Source: JACKIC01 sp964543795 (GTDB lineage Bacteria > Planctomycetota > UBA1135 > UBA2386). From it: a stretch of DNA of 64,000 nucleotides. The translations under genes were made by a program, and so were the position numbers. The stretch covers positions 1-64,000 of the forward strand of contig CAZIZN010000017.1 in the NCBI GenBank assembly GCA_964543795.1. The letters run 5' to 3'. This document shows, in pieces, positions 1 to 9,149 of the stretch (position 1 is the first letter of the stretch; each line of letters begins with the position of its first letter). The notes under the pieces were generated by a model. The model was not told where the DNA came from. It ran no database searches and was given only the letters and a program-made list of their open reading frames with translations.

Positions 1-57
1 CGAGCCGCACCCACGTTCATGCCTCGGGGAGGGCCCCAGGCCGATGAGAACTACTGA

Positions 58-77
58 GCCGGCGCGGCGCCGCCGGC
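58..77 (-). terminator. GC-rich hairpin downstream of rtcA
   Basis: A perfect 7-bp inverted repeat (58-64 with 71-77, six-base loop) lies about 45 bases past the rtcA stop codon. It has no T tract, so it would be a weak or Rho-assisted terminator at best. The rest of bases 1-119 shows no supported gene. Confidence 0.35.
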
Positions 78-119
78 CGGTGCTTCGCGTCGATCCGTGC
101 TCGGTCCTGGCCCGATGCC

Positions 120-1133
120 TCAGCGCGGCTCGACCTCGACACGCCACGCGCCCTCGAAAGTCTCGATGCGGATCCGGACCGGCAGGAAACGCTCGACGAC
201 CTGCGCGTTGGTCCGCGTGTGCTCGCTCGGCGCGCCGGTGACGAACGAACCGCCTCCCGCGAGCGCCATCGGCACGAGCAACTGGTCGGCGAGGTGTTCG
301 CCGACGGGCACGCCGCCGGCGACGAAGCGGCGCGCCGCGCGGGCCGCGCGCTCGGCGACGGCTTCGGCCGAGAGCTGACGTTCGGCGAGCGCGACGATCA
401 CCTCGGTGACGTGTTCGCCGTGCAGCGCGACGAGCACGGCGTTGCCCGGCCCCGGCGACGGCACGCGTTCGACGACGACGTCGCTCTCGGCGAGGTGCAG
501 GCGTCTGCACAGTTCGGCGCGTTCGCGTTCGGCGACGTGCGCCGGCAGGCCGCAGTCGACGATGCGCACCGCGATGCGCAACGGCCGTCCGCTGCGTTCG
601 ATCGTCAACGGCCGCCAGTTCGCCGGGCCGACCTCGGCGCGCAGCATGCCGCCGCCCGCCGGAAAGAAACCGTGGCGCACGAGCTCCACCCGCAGCGGTG
701 CGCCCATGCGGGCCGCGAGCGGCGCGAACGAACTGGCGAGGAAGTCCACCGGCGGTGCCAGCGGGTTGTGTGTGCCGCCCTCGATCGCGACGGTCGACGC
801 GCCGGGGGCCGCCCACAACGCCGGCAGCACCGCCTGCAGCACGAGCGTCGTGCTGCCGGCCGTGCCGATCGCGAAGCGGTAGTAGCCGGCCCGCGGCGCG
901 CCCGGACGGAACGTCAGCTGCTGCGAGCCGATGTCCGCGCTCTGCACGTCGGCGTCCGTGACCTCGGCCACGGCGAGCACCGCGGCGAGATGCTGGCGCT
1001 GCAGCCCCGGTTTCTTGCGTCCCGCGCGGATGCGTTCGATGGCGAACGGCGTGCCGGTCACCGCCGAGAGGCCGAGCGCCGTGCGCAGCACCTGGCCGCC
1101 GCCTTCGCCCAGCGAACCGTCGATCGTGATCAT
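120..1133 (-). CDS. rtcA: RNA 3'-terminal phosphate cyclase RtcA
   Basis: 337 residues, the usual family length. RtcA converts an RNA 3'-phosphate to a 2',3'-cyclic phosphate with ATP, through an adenylylated histidine. The N-terminus reads I-D-G-S-L-G-E-G-G-G-Q-V-L-R, the family signature. The H-T-R-T-N block near the C-terminus puts the expected nucleophile at His305. The ATG at 1133 starts two bases after the rtcB stop, so the two genes are co-transcribed and probably translationally coupled. The reading frame stays open far upstream, but that part is the antisense-like shadow of rtcB in high-GC DNA and is not included. Family assignment is secure; the physiological RNA substrate cannot be read from sequence. 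Confidence 0.96.
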   Translation of the reverse strand: MITIDGSLGEGGGQVLRTALGLSAVTGTPFAIERIRAGRKKPGLQRQHLAAVLAVAEVTDADVQSADIGSQQLTFRPGAPRAGYYRFAIGTAGSTTLVLQAVLPALWAAPGASTVAIEGGTHNPLAPPVDFLASSFAPLAARMGAPLRVELVRHGFFPAGGGMLRAEVGPANWRPLTIERSGRPLRIAVRIVDCGLPAHVAERERAELCRRLHLAESDVVVERVPSPGPGNAVLVALHGEHVTEVIVALAERQLSAEAVAERAARAARRFVAGGVPVGEHLADQLLVPMALAGGGSFVTGAPSEHTRTNAQVVERFLPVRIRIETFEGAWRVEVEPR

Positions 1134-1135
1134 GC

Positions 1136-2353
<1,218 letters not shown>

Positions 2354-2365
2354 GGCCGCAGATGG

Positions 2366-2381
2366 GTCAGGGAGTCTGCCA
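2366..2381 (-). promoter_or_regulatory. Possible degenerate sigma54 site before rtcB
   Basis: Read on the minus strand this is TGGCAGACTCCCTGAC, 12 bases before the rtcB ATG. The -24 half (TGGCA) matches the sigma54 consensus, but the -12 half reads CTGA instead of TTGC. It could be a decayed site, fitting the loss of rtcR, or chance. Low confidence. Confidence 0.25.
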
Positions 2382-2401
2382 CGGGAAGTCCTCCGGGAAC
2401 G

Positions 2402-2680
2402 GCACGAACTGCGACACTCGACGCCGCGCTGCTCGACGAACTGCTCGGCCCCGCGGCGGCCGCCGCGCTCGACCGCCTCGACCGCGTGCAACTCGCCGAA
2501 GTGGTGCGCGTCTGCCGGCGGCACCGCTCGCTGGCCGCCGCGGGCCGCGAACTGTTCGCCGTTTCCCGTCGACGCCGCGCGGTCGCCAACGATGCCGACC
2601 GGGTCCGCAAGTATCTGCTCCGCTTCTGCGTCGACCCCGCGCGCCTCGGTCACGGCCGGGCCGGTGCGCACGCGCGGTAG
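2402..2680 (+). pseudogene. rtcR: C-terminal remnant of the RtcR activator
   Basis: The plus-strand frame ending at TAG 2678-2680 encodes L-D-R-L-D-R-V-Q-L-A-E-V-V-R-V-C-R, then S-L-A-A-A-G-R-E-L-F-A-V-S-R, then N-D-A-D-R-V-R-K-Y-L-L-R-F. From memory this closely matches the C-terminal helix-turn-helix region of E. coli RtcR (F-D-R-x-Q-L...S-L-S-A-A-G-R-Q-L-F...N-D-A-D-R-L-R-K-Y-L-A-R-F). The N-terminal CARF-type sensor and the AAA+ sigma54-activating domain, roughly 430 residues, are absent: rtcB begins about 50 bases upstream. No ATG or GTG precedes the homologous part in frame. The orientation, divergent from rtcB, is that of rtcR in E. coli. This is a truncated relic unless the assembly dropped about 1.3 kb here. 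Confidence 0.75.
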
Positions 2681-2697
2681 CCAGCGCCTGCCGCAGA

Positions 2698-2767
2698 ACG
2701 GATTCCTCGGGTGTGGGCGTGCCTCGCTCGGGCGAGGTTCTCCCGGACCAACACCCACGGAATCCGT
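2698..2767. other. Long three-tier hairpin in the rtcR-nrdR interval
   Basis: A 9-bp perfect outer stem (2698-2706 with 2759-2767) encloses a 6-bp stem (2709-2714 with 2751-2756) and a 6-bp apical stem (2722-2727 with 2732-2737, loop TCGG). There is no T tract. The 2681-2954 interval otherwise shows no gene or tRNA. It may be a structured RNA on either strand, or a terminator; rtcBA-type loci in other bacteria can carry small RNAs, but no Y-RNA or tRNA signature is recognised here. Confidence 0.5.
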
Positions 2768-2954
2768 CTCGGGGAGGCCGTGGCCGGGGCGGCGCACGGC
2801 TCCCGGGCGCGCACCTGGCGGTGCCACGTTCGACCGCTGCGGTGGGCGTTCCTCGTCGGCCGGGATCGGGCGCTGGCGAGCGGAGCGCGGGCGCGCCAGG
2901 GCTGCTGCCGGCGACTGCGGCGCCCGACCGCAGCCGGTCCGTTCGTCTCGGCCT

Positions 2955-2984
2955 TTGACATACAAGCGCTTGTGGCGGTAAGGT
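2955..2984 (+). promoter_or_regulatory. sigma70-type promoter with palindromic operator, nrdR operon
   Basis: A perfect -35 box TTGACA (2955-2960) is followed by an 18-base spacer and TAAGGT (2979-2984). The spacer holds a perfect 12-base palindrome ACAAGCGCTTGT (2962-2973), well placed for a repressor. The leader of about 95 bases ends in a 7-bp hairpin (3050-3056 with 3063-3069) just before the nrdR ATG. Whether NrdR itself binds the palindrome is unknown; it is shorter than the usual 16-base NrdR box. Confidence 0.7.
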
Positions 2985-3087
2985 CCGGCCGTCTGCAGGT
3001 CCGGACGGCGGGGTCAGCCGGCGTCCGGGGCTGTCGGGTCCTTTCCGCTGCACCGCTGGTCCGCGGTGCACGGATGCAGCGAGTTCC

Positions 3088-3582
3088 ATGCGCTGTCCGT
3101 ACTGCAAGACCGACAACGATCGGGTCATCGATTCACGCGCGAGCGCCGACGGATTCGCAATCCGCCGGCGCCGGGTCTGCGCCGACTGCGGTCGGCGCTA
3201 CACGACCTACGAGCGTGTCGAGACGGCACCGATGCGGGTGGTCAAGAAGAACGGCGAGCGGGTGGCGTTCGATCGGCAGAAGGTGCTCGGCGGTCTCTTG
3301 CGTGCATGCGAGAAGCGGCCGGTGTCCGTCGAACAACTCGAGGACGTCGTCGACCGCATCGAGCGCCAATGCATGGAGGCCTTCGACAAAGAGGTGCCGA
3401 GCAAGGTGATCGGCAACCTCATCATGCAGGAGCTGCGGCAGCTCGATCAGGTGGCCTACGTGCGGTTCGCGTCGGTCTACCGCGAGTTCAAGGACGTGTC
3501 GCAGTTCCTCGACGAGCTGAAGCCGATGCTCGAGAAGCGGCGGGAGGGCGGTCATGAAGAGGCGGACGGAACATCTGGTTGA
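3088..3582 (+). CDS. nrdR: Transcriptional repressor NrdR
   Basis: 164 residues. NrdR senses ATP/dATP and represses ribonucleotide reductase genes. A zinc ribbon with Cys3, Cys6, Cys31 and Cys34 at the N-terminus is followed by the family block R-R-R-x-C-x-D-C-G-x-R-Y-T-T-Y-E-R and an ATP-cone from about residue 50 (V-V-K-K-N-G-E-R-V-A-F-D-R-Q-K). The tail after about residue 140 is variable. The ATG at 3088 gives the canonical M-R-C-P-Y-C start. It heads an operon: the next gene overlaps its end by 29 bases and smc follows. No ribonucleotide reductase gene is in the window. Confidence 0.96.
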   Translation: MRCPYCKTDNDRVIDSRASADGFAIRRRRVCADCGRRYTTYERVETAPMRVVKKNGERVAFDRQKVLGGLLRACEKRPVSVEQLEDVVDRIERQCMEAFDKEVPSKVIGNLIMQELRQLDQVAYVRFASVYREFKDVSQFLDELKPMLEKRREGGHEEADGTSG

Positions 3583-3970
3583 GAAGCGCGACGGGAGGAC
3601 GGAGTTCCTGCGTGCGACCAAGTTGGCGCGGTCGATCCATCTGGCGTTGGTCAGCGTCGGTGTCGACGAGGACTGGCGTGCGCTCGAACTCGCGAACGTC
3701 GTGGTGCTCGCGTTGCGCCGCAAGCACGGCGAGGGCGAAGGCAGCAAGGGCTCGGCGGCGGTGACGCTCACCACGGCGGAGATCGCCGATGCGGTGCAGC
3801 ATCTGCTCGTGGTGACGGGGCAGCCCGCCGCCGCGGTCGCCTACGGCGCCATGGCGGCGGAGCGCTCGCGCCGGCGCGGCGCGTTGGCGCTGCTCGGCCG
3901 ACGCGAACTCCCCGTCGCCGCGACGGCCCACGACCTGCCGGCCGGCCGCGGCCGGCCCCTGGGGGAGTGA
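3554..3970 (+). CDS. Stand-alone ATP-cone domain protein
   Basis: 138 residues. The first ~95 form a single ATP-cone-like module: V-E-K-R-D-G-R-T-E-F-L-R-A-T-K-L-A-R-S-I at the start, then T-L-T-T-A-E-I-A-D-A-V-Q and A-A-V-A-Y-G-A near its end. ATP-cones bind ATP or dATP and normally regulate ribonucleotide reductase or sit in NrdR. Here the cone has no zinc ribbon and no catalytic partner, only a short basic tail. Its start overlaps nrdR by 29 bases, so translation is probably coupled. It could be a nucleotide-sensing partner of NrdR (inference). The domain is recognised by pattern, and the function is not established. Confidence 0.75.
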   Translation: MKRRTEHLVEKRDGRTEFLRATKLARSIHLALVSVGVDEDWRALELANVVVLALRRKHGEGEGSKGSAAVTLTTAEIADAVQHLLVVTGQPAAAVAYGAMAAERSRRRGALALLGRRELPVAATAHDLPAGRGRPLGE

Positions 3971-3974
3971 CCGC

Positions 3975-6900
3975 ATGCGCCTCAAACGCCTCGTCGCGCG
4001 CGGCTTCAAGTCCTTCGCGGACCGCACCGAGTTCGAGTTCGATTCGCGGCTCACGGGCATCATCGGCCCGAACGGCTGCGGCAAGTCGAACGTCGTCGAC
4101 GCGATCAAGTGGGTGCTCGGCGACCAGCGCGCCAAGAGCCTGCGCGGCACCGAGATGACCGACGTGATCTTCAAGGGCGCCGAGGGGCGGCCTGCACTCG
4201 GCATGGCCGAGGTGACGATCACGTTCGAGGATCCCGAGGGTCGGCTCGACGGCCGGACCGAGGTCGACATCTCGCGACGGCTCACGCTGGACAAGGAGTC
4301 GTCCTACCTGCTCAACGGCAACGAGGTGCGGCTCAAGGACGTGCGCGACGTGCTGCTCGACACGGGGCTCGGCACGAGCGGCTACTCGGTGATGGAGCAG
4401 GGCCGCATCGACGCGGTGCTGTCGGCCAACCCGGATGCGCGGCGCGCGATCTTCGAGGAGGCCGCGGGCGTCGCGCGCTTCAAGATCCAGAAGAAGGAGG
4501 CGCTGCGCAAGCTCGAGCGCACCGACCAGAACCTCGCGCGCGTCACCGACCTGCTCGAGGAGCGTTCGCGGCGCATCCGCAGCCTGCGCATCCAGGCCGG
4601 CAAGGCGAGGCGTTGGCAGGAACTGCAGGCGGCGCTGCGCGACCTGCGCGCGGCGCTGGCGGTCGTCGACGGGCAGACCCTGCGGGCCTTGGCCCGGGAC
4701 CAGGCGACGGCGCTCGCCGAGTTGCAGGTGCAACTGACCGCCGCGGACGAGGCCCGGCAGGCGGCTGCCGAGCGGCTCGGCACGGCGGACGCGGCGATCG
4801 CCGGCCTCGCGGCGGCGCTCGCGACCGTGCAGGACGAACTGAGGGCCTGCCAGAACGAGCTGACGACGCACCGCGAACGGGCTGCCACGCAGCGCCATCG
4901 CGCGGACGACCGCCTCGCCGAGATCGAGCGCGGCCGTCGCCGCGCCGAGGGCCTCGTGCAGCAGCGCGACGACCGCGCCGCGACGCTCGAGCTCGCGCGC
5001 GAGGACCTCGCGATGCGCGAGCAGGAACTGCTCGAACTGCAGCAGGCGCACGCGGCGCAGCGCGAGGCGGCGCAGGCCGCGCACGCGGCGCTGCGCACGT
5101 TGCAGCGCGAGCGCGAGACGCTGCGCGAGCGGCAGCTCGAGCTGCTGCACCAACGCACGCGGGCGCGCAACCGCGCGGCCGATGCCACGGCCAAGGTCGG
5201 TTCGGCGCGGGCGCGCGAGCAGCGCCTCGGCGAGCGCGAGCAGGTCCTGCAGGGCGAACTGGCGCGCCTCTCCGAGGAGACCGAACGCTGGCAGGGCGAA
5301 CTCAGGGATCTCGGCACGCGCGAGCGGCTGCTCGCCGAACGCGAACGCCGCGCACTCGACGACCTCGACGGCGCCGACCGCGCCGCCGCCGCGCTCGCCG
5401 AGCAGGAGTCGGCGCTGCGCTACGAGCTGACGCAGACCGAGGGCCGGCGGCAGGCGCTCGTGGCGATGGAGGCCCACATGGAGGGGCTCGACGAGGCGCC
5501 GCGCTACGTGCTGCAGCAATCGCCGCCGGGGCTGCGCGGCCGGCTGCTCGACCTCATCGAGATCGACCTCGAGCACGGCGCGGCGCTCGAAGCCGCGCTC
5601 GGTCCGTTCGTGCAGGCGCTCGTCGTCGACACGCGCGAACACGCCGCGGCGATCGTGCGCGACCTCGCGCAGAAGCGGCTCGGCCGCGTGGTCCTGCTCG
5701 TCGAAGAGGCGTTCGGCATGGCGCCGTCCGGCCGGTCGCACCTGCTGGCGCCGCCGGCGGGCGTCGACTACCTGACCGATCTCGTGCGCCACGTGCGCGA
5801 AGGCAGGAGCGAGCAGCTGCTGCGTTGGCTGCTGCGGGGCGTCGTGCTCGGCGACTTCGACATCGCCGACAGCGGCCGCGCCGACCTCTGTTTCGTGACC
5901 CGCGACGGCACGCTGGTCTGCGGGCCGCGCATGGAAGGTGGTGCGTCCGCCGAGGGGCACGCGGGCCTCGTCGTGCGGCGTTCGCAGATCGTGCAGCTCG
6001 GCGGCGAGGTCGAGCGGCTCACGGCCCAGCTCGGCCTGTTGCAGGGTGGCAAGGACCGCGCGGTCGGCCGCGTCGAGCGGCTCAAGCGCGAACTCAAGGC
6101 GATCGGCGAGGCGCTGCACGGTGTGCGTACGGCCGCGCAGAACGGCAGCGGCCAGCTGGCCCGGCTGTCGGCGCGCGCGAACGACGTGCTGCGGGAGCGC
6201 GAGGAGCTGGCGCACGAGGCCGCCGAGCTCGCGCGCACGCGCTGCGGCGCGCTCGCCGCGCTCGGCGCGGCCCTGTTCGACCAGTTCCTGCTAGGGCGCA
6301 CCGAAGCGGCGCGGCAGGCGGAGGAACAGCGGTTCGGGGAAACCATCGCGGCGGCCGAACGCACGGCGCGGGAACAGCAGGATCAGGAGCACGACCTCAA
6401 GGTGCGGCAGGTCGCCGCCACCGAGGCGCGCGAAGGCCTCAACCGGTCGATCCGCATGCACGACGAGGCGCTGCGCGACTTCGCGCGTGCGCTCGACGAA
6501 CTGCACGACCGCCAGCGCGACGCCGAGGACGACCGCACCAAGGCGCTGCTCGAAGTCGACCGGCTCGGCGAACTCGCCCTCGCCCTCGAGGACCATCTGG
6601 CGTCGCTCGAGGAGCAGAAGCAGGAGCGGCAGGCGGCCTTCGAGGCCGGTCAGCAGGCGCGCAACGAAGCCCAGCAGGAGGTGGCGGACCTCGACGTGCA
6701 GCGCGCGCGCACCAACGAGGCGCTGACCCAGGCGCGCCTCGCCGCGTCCGACGTCGAGCACCGGTTCACGCGGCTCGAGGAGCGGCTGCGCGAGGAGACC
6801 GGGATCGAGCTGCGGCGGTGCCTGGGCGAGATCGAGGGGCTCGGCCTCGTGCATCTGCCCGACGAACAGGGGCCGCCCGCCCGCGCCGGCCTCGTCGAGT

Positions 6901-7748
6901 GCCTCGAGGGGCCGCCGCTCCCGCCTCGCTTCGTCGCCGACTGGCTGCAGCTGCGTCGCCTCTGGCAGGAGGAGTCCTTCGATCCGGGCGAGGTGCGCCG
7001 CGAGGTGCAGGTGCTGCAGAGCCAGAAGGACCGGCTCGGCGCGGTCAACCTCGACGCGGTCCAGGAACTCGAGGACGAGGAGGGGCAGTTCGGCACGCTC
7101 GAGCGGGAGGTGCAGGACCTCAAGGAGGCGCGCCGCGCGCTGCTCGAGACGCTCAAGAAGCTCGAGGCCGAATCGAAGCTGCTCTTCGAGCAGACGTTCC
7201 ACGAGGCCCGCAAGAACTTCCAGGAGATCTTCCGCAAGCTCTTCCAGGGCGGCAAGGCCGACATGTTCCTGTCGTTCGACGCGGCCGGCAAAGGCGAGGA
7301 CCTGCTCGAGGCGGGCATCGAGATCGTCGCGCAGCCGCCGGGCAAGCAGCTGCAGTCGATCAACCTGCTGTCGGGCGGCGAGCGGTCGCTGACCGCGGTG
7401 GCGATCCTGTTCGCGCTGTTCAAGGTGCGGCCGAGCCCCTTCTGCATCCTCGACGAAGTGGACGCCGCGCTCGACGAGACCAACGTCGAGCGGTTCCTGC
7501 GCGTGCTGCGCGACTTCACGCACGACACGCAGTTCTGCATCGTCACGCACCACAAGCGCACGATGGCCGAGTGCCAGGTGCTCTACGGCATCACGATGCA
7601 GCACCGCGGCGTGAGTTCGCGCATTGCCGTGTCGCTCGAGCAGGTCGACAGCGTGAAGGAGGGCGTGCCGGTCGGCGCGGCCGCCGGCGGCGTCGATCCC
7701 GCGAAGAAGCAGCGCATCGCCGGCGAGGAAGCGATCGGCTTCGAGTAG
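3975..7748 (+). CDS. smc: Chromosome segregation protein SMC
   Basis: 1257 residues, typical of SMC. The Walker A G-P-N-G-C-G-K-S-N is at about 31-39, the ABC signature L-L-S-G-G-E-R-S-L near 1131 and Walker B C-I-L-D-E-V-D-A-A-L-D-E near 1156. Two long Glu/Arg/Leu/Gln-rich coiled coils flank a hinge at about 500-660, recognisable from G-R-L-L-D-L-I-E-I and the A-L-E-A-A-L-G-P stretch. SMC dimers with ScpA and ScpB organise and segregate the chromosome; neither partner is encoded here. The ATG lies four bases after the preceding stop. High-GC coiled-coil coding leaves long false frames on the other strand. Confidence 0.97.
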   Translation: MRLKRLVARGFKSFADRTEFEFDSRLTGIIGPNGCGKSNVVDAIKWVLGDQRAKSLRGTEMTDVIFKGAEGRPALGMAEVTITFEDPEGRLDGRTEVDISRRLTLDKESSYLLNGNEVRLKDVRDVLLDTGLGTSGYSVMEQGRIDAVLSANPDARRAIFEEAAGVARFKIQKKEALRKLERTDQNLARVTDLLEERSRRIRSLRIQAGKARRWQELQAALRDLRAALAVVDGQTLRALARDQATALAELQVQLTAADEARQAAAERLGTADAAIAGLAAALATVQDELRACQNELTTHRERAATQRHRADDRLAEIERGRRRAEGLVQQRDDRAATLELAREDLAMREQELLELQQAHAAQREAAQAAHAALRTLQRERETLRERQLELLHQRTRARNRAADATAKVGSARAREQRLGEREQVLQGELARLSEETERWQGELRDLGTRERLLAERERRALDDLDGADRAAAALAEQESALRYELTQTEGRRQALVAMEAHMEGLDEAPRYVLQQSPPGLRGRLLDLIEIDLEHGAALEAALGPFVQALVVDTREHAAAIVRDLAQKRLGRVVLLVEEAFGMAPSGRSHLLAPPAGVDYLTDLVRHVREGRSEQLLRWLLRGVVLGDFDIADSGRADLCFVTRDGTLVCGPRMEGGASAEGHAGLVVRRSQIVQLGGEVERLTAQLGLLQGGKDRAVGRVERLKRELKAIGEALHGVRTAAQNGSGQLARLSARANDVLREREELAHEAAELARTRCGALAALGAALFDQFLLGRTEAARQAEEQRFGETIAAAERTAREQQDQEHDLKVRQVAATEAREGLNRSIRMHDEALRDFARALDELHDRQRDAEDDRTKALLEVDRLGELALALEDHLASLEEQKQERQAAFEAGQQARNEAQQEVADLDVQRARTNEALTQARLAASDVEHRFTRLEERLREETGIELRRCLGEIEGLGLVHLPDEQGPPARAGLVECLEGPPLPPRFVADWLQLRRLWQEESFDPGEVRREVQVLQSQKDRLGAVNLDAVQELEDEEGQFGTLEREVQDLKEARRALLETLKKLEAESKLLFEQTFHEARKNFQEIFRKLFQGGKADMFLSFDAAGKGEDLLEAGIEIVAQPPGKQLQSINLLSGGERSLTAVAILFALFKVRPSPFCILDEVDAALDETNVERFLRVLRDFTHDTQFCIVTHHKRTMAECQVLYGITMQHRGVSSRIAVSLEQVDSVKEGVPVGAAAGGVDPAKKQRIAGEEAIGFE

Positions 7749-7750
7749 CG

Positions 7751-8395
7751 ATGTACCGCGCGCACCGGGACCCGTGGCCCGTGCCCGACAGTGCGCCGTG
7801 GCGGCGCGTGCTGGGCTCGGCGGCGGTGCTCCAGGCGCTGGGCGGCGTGCCGTGGGTCGTCTGCGAACAGCTCTGTCTGCCGGCGGTCGAGTGGCTGCCT
7901 CTCGTCGCCGGCGCGTTCCTGCTCGCTTCGCTGTGCGCCGCCGTCGCGGGCTGTGTGCTGGCACCGTTCCGGCCCGCACGCGGCGCGCGTCTGCTGGTCT
8001 GGGGACTGGTGGGCATCGCGCTCTGGATCGCCTTCGCGTTCGCCGCCCGGCAGGCGCGGCGCCTCGCGTTCGCGGGTTGCGCGGCGAGGGCCGAAACGCT
8101 CGTGGCGGCGATCGCCGCCAGTGCCGCCGAACGCGGCGCGCCGCCGGCTTCGCTGCAGGCGCTCGTGCCGCGCCATCTGTCGGCCGTGCCCGGAACCGGT
8201 CTGCCCGCCTATCCGGAGTTCGCCTACGAGGTCCTGCCGGCTTCGGGCGCCGCGCCGGCGGCGTGGCAGTTGCGTGTTTCCTGCAGCTCGCTCATGAGCT
8301 TCGACTACTTCCTCTACCGGTCGGACCAGGAGTACCGACGCGAACGGCTCGGCTCCTTCGCGCGGCTCGGCGCCTGGGCCTACGTCCACGACTGA
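7751..8395 (+). CDS. Hypothetical membrane protein
   Basis: 214 residues with three likely membrane helices in the first ~110 residues (about 22-42, 51-75 and 85-103). A soluble C-terminal part of ~100 residues includes P-E-F-A-Y-E-V-L and a short Cys-Ser-Ser segment. No family is recognised. The start codon lies two bases past the smc stop, so it is the last gene of the nrdR-smc operon. The segment from about residue 112 loosely resembles the exposed part of small pilin-like planctomycete proteins, but no pilin cleavage site is present. Confidence 0.75.
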   Translation: MYRAHRDPWPVPDSAPWRRVLGSAAVLQALGGVPWVVCEQLCLPAVEWLPLVAGAFLLASLCAAVAGCVLAPFRPARGARLLVWGLVGIALWIAFAFAARQARRLAFAGCAARAETLVAAIAASAAERGAPPASLQALVPRHLSAVPGTGLPAYPEFAYEVLPASGAAPAAWQLRVSCSSLMSFDYFLYRSDQEYRRERLGSFARLGAWAYVHD

Positions 8396-8489
8396 ACCGG
8401 CGCGTTCGCACAGAACGGTTGGGAACTCGGACCGGGCCAGCGAGTCCCCGCCCTGGCGGTGCCGATGTGCCAGCAGTTCTCCTTCGTGC

Positions 8490-9071
8490 CTACGTCGATG
8501 CCGCGGGGATGGGCGCACCGGCTTCGTGCGCCAACCGGCGCGCCAGGGCGAGGAACGCCTCGCGGTCGGGCTCGGCAGCGAACGCCGGTCCTCGCACGAC
8601 GCACACGGCGCTGTAGAGCCCGCCGGTGACGACCACGAGGTCGTCGCCCTCGCGGGCGATGCTGCGCACGCTCCGCCACGGCAGCCGGAGCCGGTGGTTC
8701 GTCGACCGGCAGACGAGGCGGTCGCGGTGCAGTTCGATCGTGCAGGGCAGGATGCCGGTGCCGTGCTTCCTGCGCACGCGGGCGGTCTGGCGCTGCAGCA
8801 GGCGCTGCACCTGCTCGGGGCGCGAACGTCGCCGGACCGCGTAGAGCAGTGCTGCGGCGGCGAGTGCGAGGCCCGCATGCAGCGCCGCATCGCCGTCGGG
8901 CCGGGCGAACTGCAGAACGGCGAAGACCAACGCACCGGCCGCGACGTCGACGAGCGCCGCACCGATCTCCACCAGGGCGCGGAACGCCGGCAGGGCGGCG
9001 ACGCGATGCAACGCGTCGATGCGCTCGCCGTCGGTGCAGTCCCAGGTCACGGACGCGACTGGCTCGGTCAT
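8490..9071 (-). CDS. Membrane protein with YcxB-like C-terminal domain
   Basis: 193 residues. Two probable membrane helices lie at about 30-75. A charged segment follows, then a beta-rich region (T-I-E-L-H-R-D-R-L-V-C-R-S ... L-P-W-R-S-V-R-S-I) that resembles the YcxB-like domain, in which a short membrane pair precedes a beta domain. Function is unknown in that family. The gene is divergent from the hydrolase fusion that starts 79 bases away, so the two promoters share that interval. The family call is by pattern only. Confidence 0.65.
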   Translation of the reverse strand: MTEPVASVTWDCTDGERIDALHRVAALPAFRALVEIGAALVDVAAGALVFAVLQFARPDGDAALHAGLALAAAALLYAVRRRSRPEQVQRLLQRQTARVRRKHGTGILPCTIELHRDRLVCRSTNHRLRLPWRSVRSIAREGDDLVVVTGGLYSAVCVVRGPAFAAEPDREAFLALARRLAHEAGAPIPAAST

Positions 9072-9149
9072 GCGTCGGCGGAGACTACCGTCCTGCGTCG
9101 CTGCGGTCGCGCGTTGCGCGAAGACCCCCGCGAGCGGCACACTGCGCAC

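Noticed and set aside
3768..6215. An 815-codon minus-strand frame opposite smc
   Set aside because: Antisense shadow of the SMC coiled coil; repetitive Leu/Arg/Ala content and no domain.
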